A stretch of 64,000 bases of DNA from Dehalococcoidia bacterium (GTDB lineage Bacteria > Chloroflexota > Dehalococcoidia > Tepidiformales > Tepidiformaceae). Shown piece by piece: positions 32,156 through 39,125 of this stretch (position 1 is its first letter; every line of letters begins with the position of its first letter). Both the position numbers and the translations under genes were made by a program. The DNA lies in the NCBI GenBank assembly GCA_022827945.1, contig JAJEIT010000065.1:39294-103293 (forward strand), written 5' to 3'. Under the pieces are notes generated by a model that was not told the DNA's origin, did no database searches, and was given only the letters and a program-made list of their open reading frames with translations.

Positions 32156-33481
32156 CTACGGGGCAACGATGCGGAAGATGCCCCGGAAGGTCACGAAGTA
32201 GAGCTCGCCGTCGGCATCCTCGGCGAAGGAGACGGCTTCGATCGGGCCCTTGTCCCAGAGAACCACGGGCTCGACAAAGCCGCGAGTCGCGGCGGTTTCG
32301 GCGTGGATGGCCGTGATGATGCCGGTGCAGTAGTCGCTGAAGACGTACCAACCGTACAGGGCGGGGATGGCCTCCCCGCGATAGACGAGGCCGCCTGTGA
32401 TGGAGCAGCCGACGGAGTGGCTGTACTCCCAGACGGGGAGGGTGAGGCCGGCGCGGTCGCAGCCCGTCTCGGGATCGAAGCAGCGGGAGCCCTCCATGGT
32501 TCTCCAGCCGTAGTTCCCTCCCCGTTCGATGATGCTGACCTCCTCTAGGCGGTTCTGGCCAACGTCTCCTGCCCAGAGGAGGCCGGTCTCGCGGTCGAAG
32601 CTCATACGCCAGGGGTTTCGCAGGCCGTAGGCCCAGATCTCGGGGAGGACCCCTGCCTCGTCGAGTAAGGGGTTGTCGGGAGGAACGGCGTAGGGCTCGT
32701 CCTCGCTGGCGTTGCGGACGTCGATACGGATGATCGTGCTGAGGTGGGTTCGCAGGTTCTGGCCGTGGCCGTGGGGGTCGTTGGCGGCGCCGCCGTCCCC
32801 GAGGCCGAGGTAGAGCATGCCGTCGGGCCCGAAGAGAACCGTGCCGCCGTTGTGGTTCACGAAGGGTTGCTCCACCTCGAAGAGGGTCAACTCGCTGGCG
32901 GGATCGAACGCGAAGGTCTCGCCCTCGCCCGTCGTCGAGAAGCGCGAGAGGCGGCTCACGCCCCGCGGAACGGCCGCGCTGTAGTAGGCGTAGACGTAGC
33001 CGTTCGTGGCGAAGTCCGGGTCCAGGGCAATGGAGAGCAGGCCATCCTCGTTGCAGCACACGGTGGTCTCGCGCTGGTCGTGGACCGTATGGGGCGCGTC
33101 GTAGGGACCACCGCGAGGAAGGCCGATGATGCGCCCTTCCTGCAGGACGAGGAGGAGGAGGTTGTGGGCGCGGAGATCGATGAGGGCAACGGGGCGCTCG
33201 TACTCGGGAAGGCCGGGGAAGGCGGGGACGAGGACGGCGGCGGGAAGCTGGTCCCTCGGGTCGGGGGTCGCGGTGGGGTCGGGCGAGGGGCTGGCGACAG
33301 CCACCGTTCCCGTCGCGTCAGGAGTGGCGATCGGGGTTGAGGCTGGCCGGGGTGAGGGGGAGGGGGAACCGGTTGCGGGAGGCGTGCGGTCCGGCATGGA
33401 AGAACCGCCGCAGGCCAGCAGGAGAGCGCCCGCGAACAGGCCCGCGGCGAGCGAAAACAGTCGCCGCGGGCCAGGGCTCAT
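32156..33481 (-). CDS. PQQ-dependent sugar dehydrogenase-like (glucose/sorbosone dehydrogenase) lipoprotein
   Basis: Lipobox-like LLLACGG; EDGLLSIALDPDFATNGYVYAYYS, LGLGDGGAANDPHGHGQN, YGLRNPWRMSFDRETGLLWAGDVGQN. Confidence 0.9.
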   Translation of the reverse strand: MSPGPRRLFSLAAGLFAGALLLACGGSSMPDRTPPATGSPSPSPRPASTPIATPDATGTVAVASPSPDPTATPDPRDQLPAAVLVPAFPGLPEYERPVALIDLRAHNLLLLVLQEGRIIGLPRGGPYDAPHTVHDQRETTVCCNEDGLLSIALDPDFATNGYVYAYYSAAVPRGVSRLSRFSTTGEGETFAFDPASELTLFEVEQPFVNHNGGTVLFGPDGMLYLGLGDGGAANDPHGHGQNLRTHLSTIIRIDVRNASEDEPYAVPPDNPLLDEAGVLPEIWAYGLRNPWRMSFDRETGLLWAGDVGQNRLEEVSIIERGGNYGWRTMEGSRCFDPETGCDRAGLTLPVWEYSHSVGCSITGGLVYRGEAIPALYGWYVFSDYCTGIITAIHAETAATRGFVEPVVLWDKGPIEAVSFAEDADGELYFVTFRGIFRIVAP

Positions 33482-34653
33482 GAATCCAGTCGGGAGGCGG
33501 CCACGTCGAGCGCGGCGCCGACATCGGCCTGGAAGCCGTGCTCACGCAGCAGCCGGCCAAGGGACGCCAGGAAGAAGAGCACGTTGCCGGCGGTCGACGA
33601 TTCGCCCATGAGGCCCACTCGCCAGATGCGACCGCCAAGCTCCCCGATGCCGCCGCCAACCTCGATGCCGAAGCGCTGGAGAAGGGCGCCGCGGATGTCG
33701 GTGTCGGTGATGCCCTCGGGGATGCGCACGGTGGTGAGGACGGGGAGGCGGTGGTCGGCATCGGCGTGGAGGGTCAACCCCATCGCTTCAAGCCCTGCCT
33801 GGAGGGCGCGGCCGTTGCTCTCGTGGCGGCGCCAGCGGGCCTCGAGGCCCTCCTCGAGGACGAGGGCGAGGGCGCGGTGGAGGGCGTAGGTCATGGAGAT
33901 GGGGGAGGTGTGGTGGTAGGCGCGGCGGCTGTCCCAGTAGGCCTCGAGGAGGTTGAGGTCGAGGTACCAGCTGTTGGAGGGCGCCTCGCGGGCCTGGATG
34001 GCGCTCCAGGCGGCGGGGGAGAGGGTGACAGGGGAGGCGCCGGGAGGCGCGGAGAGGCACTTCTGCGTGCCCGAGTAGGCGGCATCGACGCCCCACTCGT
34101 CGATCTCGACGGGCACGCCACCGAGGGACGTAACGCAGTCGAGGAGCAGCAGGGCGCCGTGCTCCTTGCAGAGCGCGGAGATGGCTTCGACCGGCTGGCG
34201 GACGCCGGTGGAGGTCTCCGCGTGGACGACGGCGACGAGCTTGGTGGGGGTAGCGCGAAGCTCGCGCTCGATGGCCTCGGGGGGGATGGGGGAGCCCCAG
34301 GGAGCGGTGACAATGGTGACCTCGGCGCCGGTGCGCGTGGCCATCTGGGAGATGCGGTCGCCGAAGTAGCCGCAGATGCCGATGATGGCGCGGTCGCCCG
34401 GCTGGAGCAGGTTCATGACGGCCGCTTCCATGCCGCTGGTGCCGGTGCCGGGCGTGGCGAGCGTGACCTCGTTTTCGGTGCGGAACACCTGCCGCATCAT
34501 CTGCTGGCACTCGTCCATGATGCGGATGAACTCGGGGTCGAGGTGGCCGAGGAGCGGGAGGCCCATGGCGGCGAGCACGCTCGTGTCGGCGCCGCTGGGG
34601 CCAGGGCCCATGAGGACGCGCTTGGGGGGATCAAGGGAAGGAATCTCGGTCAT
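33478..34653 (-). CDS. Class V aminotransferase (alanine-glyoxylate / serine-glyoxylate type)
   Basis: LMGPGPSGADTSVLAAMG, GTGTSGMEAAVMNLL, YSGTQKCLSAPPGASPVTLS. Confidence 0.9.
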   Translation of the reverse strand: MTEIPSLDPPKRVLMGPGPSGADTSVLAAMGLPLLGHLDPEFIRIMDECQQMMRQVFRTENEVTLATPGTGTSGMEAAVMNLLQPGDRAIIGICGYFGDRISQMATRTGAEVTIVTAPWGSPIPPEAIERELRATPTKLVAVVHAETSTGVRQPVEAISALCKEHGALLLLDCVTSLGGVPVEIDEWGVDAAYSGTQKCLSAPPGASPVTLSPAAWSAIQAREAPSNSWYLDLNLLEAYWDSRRAYHHTSPISMTYALHRALALVLEEGLEARWRRHESNGRALQAGLEAMGLTLHADADHRLPVLTTVRIPEGITDTDIRGALLQRFGIEVGGGIGELGGRIWRVGLMGESSTAGNVLFFLASLGRLLREHGFQADVGAALDVAASRLDS

Positions 34654-34690
34654 TGGCCAATGCTAACGGCTGGGCCTGCTACGGAGTCCT

Positions 34691-35470
34691 CTACGGGCCC
34701 TCGCTCACGGCGATGAAGACGCCGCGCCCGGGCTCCTGCTCGACGCCGGCGGAGGGCGCCTGCTCGAAGACCGTTCCACGAGGGTACTGCTCGTTGCGGT
34801 CGGTGACGACGGTGACGACGAAGCCGGCCTCCTCGACGGCGAGGCGGGCGATGTCCTCGGGCTGGCCGATAACGTCGGGCACGACGCCGCGCTGGACGTC
34901 GAGGCCGCTTTCGGTGGCGGCCGTCGTGGCTTCGGGGGTGGTCGTGGGGTTGGTGGGGGCGGGGGCGCCGGTGTCGCCGCCGTTCTCGCCGCCGACGTTG
35001 GCGATGACGATCGCGAGGACGACGACGAGCGCGGTGACCCCGACGGCGACGGCGGCGATGAGCCCGGTACGGGCGAAGGAGGTGGGGCCGGCGCCGATGC
35101 GGCGGTTGGGGATGGCGACGCCGATATCGACGCCGATCATGGGCTCCTCGGGGACGCGCGAGCCGAAGAGAGCGGAGGGGCCACGACCGGAGCGGTCCTC
35201 CTGGCTGGGCGGGCGGGCGGGGGAGCCGGGCGTGGGGGAGTCCTGGGGAAAGCGCGCCAGCAGCGGGGCCGTCTCGACCCCAAGGTACTGGGAGTACGAG
35301 CGGAGAAAGCCCCGCGCATAGACCGGCGCGGGGATGATGTCGAAGCGCTCGTCCTCGAGGGCCTGGAGGTAGCGGCGGGAGATGCGGGTATCGCGCTCGG
35401 CGTCTTCGAGGGAAAGGCCGCGCTGCTCGCGAGCCTCGATCAGCCGCTCACCGATGCCGAGGCCGCTCAT
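34691..35470 (-). CDS. RodZ-like HTH membrane protein with C-terminal PASTA domain
   Basis: GERLIEAREQRGLSLEDAERDTRISRRYLQALEDERFDIIPAPVYARGFLRSYSQYLG; TM; VVPDVIGQPEDIARLAVEEAGFVVTVVTDRNEQYPRGTVFEQAPSAG. Confidence 0.85.
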   Translation of the reverse strand: MSGLGIGERLIEAREQRGLSLEDAERDTRISRRYLQALEDERFDIIPAPVYARGFLRSYSQYLGVETAPLLARFPQDSPTPGSPARPPSQEDRSGRGPSALFGSRVPEEPMIGVDIGVAIPNRRIGAGPTSFARTGLIAAVAVGVTALVVVLAIVIANVGGENGGDTGAPAPTNPTTTPEATTAATESGLDVQRGVVPDVIGQPEDIARLAVEEAGFVVTVVTDRNEQYPRGTVFEQAPSAGVEQEPGRGVFIAVSEGP

Positions 35471-35559
35471 CGCGCCACTCCAGAGAGGGGACGGTAACAC
35501 TCAGGGGCAAGGGAGCCAAACACGCCAAACCGGCTCGCCACGGCGCCGCTGGAGCGGCC

Positions 35560-36453
35560 TCAGCTCACGGTAAACTTATCGAGCTGGTGGCGCTTCACCT
35601 CGGCCATCACCTTCGCCCCGACGGCATCGTCGGGTTCGACGACGGGCAGGCGCGGGGCGCCGATATCGACGCCGAGCTGGCGGAGGACGTAACGGATAGT
35701 GCTGGGGCTGCCGTTGAGGAAGCACGCGTCGGTGAGGGGCACGAGCGGGCGGTGGATGTCGGCGGCGGCGGCGAGGTCGCCGGCGAGGACGTGGTCGAGC
35801 ATGGCGCGCTGGCGTCCGGCCACGATATGGGCGGTGACGCTGATGGCCCCGTAGGCGCCCATGCACCAGAGGTGGAAGTTGTCGTTGTCGTTGCCGCTCC
35901 AGATACGGAAGTCGGGCTTCGCCTCCAGCACGCGGGCGGTGGCGTGCAGGTCGCCGTTGGCTTCCTTGTTGCCGGCGATGTTGGGAATCTCGGCGAGCTT
36001 CAGGAGCGTAGCGACGGTGAGGTTGACGCCGGTGCGGCCGGGCACGTTGTAGACGATGACGGGCAGGCTGGTGCTCTCCGCTATCTGGCGGAAGTGCTCG
36101 ATGATGCCGGCCTGGGGCGGGCGCAGGTAGTAGGGCGCGACCGCGAGGATGGCGTCCGCGCCCGCGGCCTCGGCGCGCTTCGCGAGCTTCACCGAGTGGT
36201 GAGTGTCGTTGGTGCCGGCGCCGGCAACGACGGTGCCGCCGTCGCCGAGCTCCTGCTTCGTCTCCTCCCAGAGGCGAGCCTTCTCGTCGTCGCTCAGGAG
36301 GGGAGACTCGCCGGTCGTTCCGGTCACGACGACGCCCTCGTTCCCGGCGCGGACAAGGGAGGCGGCGAGGCGGCGGGCGAGGGCGTAATCGACCTCGCCC
36401 CCGGCGGTGTAGGGGGTAACCATGGCGGTAAGGAGTCGGCCGATCGTGGACAT
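35560..36453 (-). CDS. dapA: 4-hydroxy-tetrahydrodipicolinate synthase family
   Basis: VVTGTTGESPLLSDDEK, VYNVPGRTGVNLT, GNKEANGD. Confidence 0.9.
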   Translation of the reverse strand: MSTIGRLLTAMVTPYTAGGEVDYALARRLAASLVRAGNEGVVVTGTTGESPLLSDDEKARLWEETKQELGDGGTVVAGAGTNDTHHSVKLAKRAEAAGADAILAVAPYYLRPPQAGIIEHFRQIAESTSLPVIVYNVPGRTGVNLTVATLLKLAEIPNIAGNKEANGDLHATARVLEAKPDFRIWSGNDNDNFHLWCMGAYGAISVTAHIVAGRQRAMLDHVLAGDLAAAADIHRPLVPLTDACFLNGSPSTIRYVLRQLGVDIGAPRLPVVEPDDAVGAKVMAEVKRHQLDKFTVS

Positions 36454-36526
36454 GATGCGCTCCGAAAACGTGAACGCTCAGTCTATCGCTCCCGAGGGGG
36501 GAGCGGCACCGGCAGGGGTTGGGAGG

Positions 36527-37735
36527 CTAGAAGCGGAGGGGGAGCTGTCCCCACGAGCGGAAGTGCTTGCTCAGGAAGCGCCACTGGCGCTCGTCGCCGT
36601 AGTGGGAGCCGGCGTCGCGGCCGTAGAGGCGGTCGGGCGGACCGGCGAGCGACTGGTAGCGGAGGGTGGCGACCTCCTGGCCGTCCTCGAGCATGAAGGG
36701 CACGTCGTGGGCGCGCACCTCGAGGACGGCGGGAAGCCCATTGGGCACACCGGAGCCGAAGCCCGGATCGAAGAAGCCGGCGTAGTGAGTGCGGAGTTCG
36801 CCGCTGGTGGGGTCGAAGGGGACCATCTCGGCGGCAAGCTCGGCGGGGATCGCGATCTGCTCCCGGGACCGGAGGAGGTAGAACTCCTCCGGTTCGAGCA
36901 CGAGCTGGTTGGCGGGCCAGATGGCCTCCCAGAACTCGCGCGGATCGTGATCCCGCCGGGCCAGGTCAAGGAGGGCGCTGTTGCGCCTCGCCTTGAAGCC
37001 GACGGGCATGACCCCGCCGTCGCCCTCAGTGCTGTCGGGCTCCTCGGGCGACGGGCGAAGCTGGATGCGCACGGTCTCGGGAGCAGACGGCGGGAGAGGG
37101 GGGGGCGCGTCATCGCGGGAGGGGTTCTCGATAATGAAGCGAAGCTGGTTGAGAGCCATCCCGGCGTGCACCTTCACGAGGAACGAGCGAGAGAACACCT
37201 CGAGCCAGAGGGCGCCGTCGTAGCCCGGCGCGATGTCGTCGAAGCGGTGGGAGTAGTCCGTCACGACGCGGGTGAAGATGTCGACGCGGCCCGTGGAGCT
37301 CTTGGGGTTGGTGAAAGCGCGCACGTTGCGCGGCAGCCGCAGGCCCTCCATGAGGGGGATCAGGTACGGGCGCTTCGGCTCGAGGATGCCGCCGTTGCGA
37401 ATGTCGATGCCCTTGTCGATCTGGAGGTCGGTGAGGCGTTCGCGGACGGTGCAGTCGCCGGGGAGGAAGCTGGAGCCGATGCGGAAGGCCGTGGGGCCGA
37501 GGAGGAGGTCGAGGCTGGCCGGCTGGAAGCCCGGCTCGGGGATCTCGATACCGGAGGTGGTGATGATGCCGAGGCGCTCCGCCTCGCGCAGGGTCTGGCG
37601 GGGGACGACGCCGGGCGGCAGGTCCCAGGTCTCGGGCCAGACCGGCTCGACCGGAGGCGGCGGGCGCCACGGGGCGGCGGCCTGCTCGCCCTGGGTAGGC
37701 TCGATCTGGTGGGACACGTCCACTCCCTCAGACAT
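36527..37735 (-). CDS. 2'-deoxycytidine 5'-triphosphate deaminase
   Basis: PASLDLLLGPTAFRIGSSFLPG, RAFTNPKSSTGRVDIFTRVV, two-repeat dCTP deaminase organisation. Confidence 0.85.
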   Translation of the reverse strand: MSEGVDVSHQIEPTQGEQAAAPWRPPPPVEPVWPETWDLPPGVVPRQTLREAERLGIITTSGIEIPEPGFQPASLDLLLGPTAFRIGSSFLPGDCTVRERLTDLQIDKGIDIRNGGILEPKRPYLIPLMEGLRLPRNVRAFTNPKSSTGRVDIFTRVVTDYSHRFDDIAPGYDGALWLEVFSRSFLVKVHAGMALNQLRFIIENPSRDDAPPPLPPSAPETVRIQLRPSPEEPDSTEGDGGVMPVGFKARRNSALLDLARRDHDPREFWEAIWPANQLVLEPEEFYLLRSREQIAIPAELAAEMVPFDPTSGELRTHYAGFFDPGFGSGVPNGLPAVLEVRAHDVPFMLEDGQEVATLRYQSLAGPPDRLYGRDAGSHYGDERQWRFLSKHFRSWGQLPLRF

Positions 37736-37806
37736 GCCGGGCGAGTCTACGACCGCGGAACTCCGTAACCGCGACGAAAGCTAAAGCTTCTGCATCTTCC
37801 CGCAGG

Positions 37807-38145
37807 TCAGCCCTCCGCGGCGGCGCGGCGCTCCCGCGCCTCGATGGAGTAGGGCAGCTCGTTCATGAACTCGAGCTCTTCCTCTTCGAGGCAGTCGCCG
37901 AGGCCCTTCGACCACTCGCTGAACTCCGGATCCTGGCCGGCGACCTCGAGCACGGAGCGGACGGCGTTGGCGTCGGGCATCTCCCAGAGGTCGTAGCAGC
38001 GATTGAGGCGGCCGATACTGTTCTGGTAGGCGCCGTGGAGGCGCCAGCCGTTCTTTTCGAGGACGGGCACGAGGTGCGACATGATCTCCTGGAATTCCTG
38101 GGTCTTGCCGTACTTGCACTCCAGGCGAACGAGCATGAAAGGCAT
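37807..38145 (-). CDS. NIPSNAP-like / dimeric alpha-beta barrel protein
   Basis: FMLVRLECKYGKTQEFQEIMSHLVPVLEKNGWRLHGAYQNSIGRLNRCYDLWEMPDANAV. Confidence 0.65.
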   Translation of the reverse strand: MPFMLVRLECKYGKTQEFQEIMSHLVPVLEKNGWRLHGAYQNSIGRLNRCYDLWEMPDANAVRSVLEVAGQDPEFSEWSKGLGDCLEEEELEFMNELPYSIEARERRAAAEG

Positions 38146-38190
38146 GGGGAAACCTCCGGTTTCGCTCTTTGCTGCCGGCTGCTGGCGGAC

Positions 38191-38475
38191 CTACGAGAGG
38201 CGGGCGACGATGGCGTCCTCCAGCTCCCGCATCTCGGGATAGCGGCCTTCGGCCTTCTTGGAGAACACGAGGTCGCCGTCGACCTGGACCTCGAAGGCGC
38301 CGCCGGCCCCCGGGATCAGGGTGAGGGAGGCGGTCTGGTCGGCGAACGTGGCGAGGAGCTCCTGGGCCGTCCACGCGGCCCGTGCGGTGTAGTTTCAGGG
38401 GACGCAGTATTCGATGGAGATGGCGAGGGCGTGCTGCACCATGGGGAGGGCCTCCAGGTCTGATGTGTTGGACAT
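38191..38475 (-). CDS. Candidate selenoprotein: SelW/SelT/SelH-like (Rdx fold) protein with in-frame TGA (motif YCVPU)
   Basis: MSNTSDLEALPMVQHALAISIEYCVP-U-NYTARAAWTAQELLATFADQTASLTLIPGAGGAFEVQVDGDLVFSKKAEGRYPEMRELEDAIVARLS*; TGA complement at 38395-38397; not annotated in the ORF track beyond the TGA. Confidence 0.92.
38364..38381 (-). promoter_or_regulatory. Candidate bacterial SECIS hairpin for the SelW-like selenoprotein
   Basis: GGGCCG-CGTGGA-CGGCCC on the minus strand, loop starts at nt 20 after the TGA and contains GG. Confidence 0.82.
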
Positions 38476-38513
38476 GGAGCCAGTGTAGCGCCCTGAGCGG
38501 CGGAGGCGGGGGC

Positions 38514-38519
38514 TATAAT
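38514..38519 (+). promoter_or_regulatory. -10 promoter element of the UGSC gene
   Basis: TATAAT 34 nt upstream of ATG 38554. Confidence 0.55.
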
Positions 38520-38553
38520 CGCCGCACTGGCAAGACGCTCGCGGAGGCGCCCC

Positions 38554-39072
38554 ATGACCACAATCCTCGACCCCACGGACGAGCGCGTCCCGGTACGGCG
38601 CTCGCTGACGAAGCGGCCGGAAGCGATCAGCGGAACGGTCGCGCTGCTGGACATCTCGAAGCCGCGGGGCGATGTCCTGCTGAACCAGCTCGAGGTGCGC
38701 CTGCGGGAGCGGCTCCCCGAGGTGGACGTGCTGCGCTACAGCAAGCCCACGTTCACCAAACCGGCGCCCGAAGCGCTGCGCCAGGAGCTGGCGAAGGAGG
38801 CCGATTTCGTCGTCGAAGGGTTGGCCGACTGAGGGTCGTGCACGACGTGCAGTGTGCACGACACGACCTGGCTTGAAATCAACGGCATCCCCTCGGTGTT
38901 CATCGCGTCGGACGAGTTCGAGGAAGCGGCGGAAGCGCAGGCTGAGTCGCTGGGTCTGCCGGAAGTGCGGCGGCTCTTCGTTCCCCACCCGATCCAGGAC
39001 GCCAACGACGACGAGATGCGGGAGAAAGCGGACGCGATCGTCGAGGACGTGATCGCGGCGCTGATCGACTAG
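38554..39072 (+). CDS. Candidate selenoprotein: UGSC-family protein with in-frame TGA
   Basis: ...KEADFVVEGLAD-U-GSCTTCSVHDTTWLEINGIPSVFIASDEFEEAAEAQAESLGLPEVRRLFVPHPIQD...; TGA 38830-38832; track splits it into 38554-38832 and 38854-39072, same frame. Confidence 0.95.
38834..38868 (+). promoter_or_regulatory. Candidate bacterial SECIS element of the UGSC gene
   Basis: Apical stem CGTGCA-GTG-TGCACG (38846-38860), loop at nt 20 after TGA, over a basal helix GGTCGTG/CACGACC (38834-38840 / 38862-38868). Confidence 0.85.
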
Positions 39073-39125
39073 AGCGGGGAAACGCGCGCCGTTCCTCACA
39101 GGGCGGGGCGCGATACACTGGCTCC

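Noticed and set aside
36496-36513. CGCTCCC-GAGG-GGGAGCG hairpin between the dCTP deaminase and dapA
   Set aside because: Short, lacks a U-run and sits in GC-rich sequence; could be a terminator for the deaminase transcript or chance.
38854-39072. Independent short CDS starting at Met/GTG 38854
   Set aside because: It is the in-frame C-terminal part of the UGSC protein; the start lies inside the SECIS.
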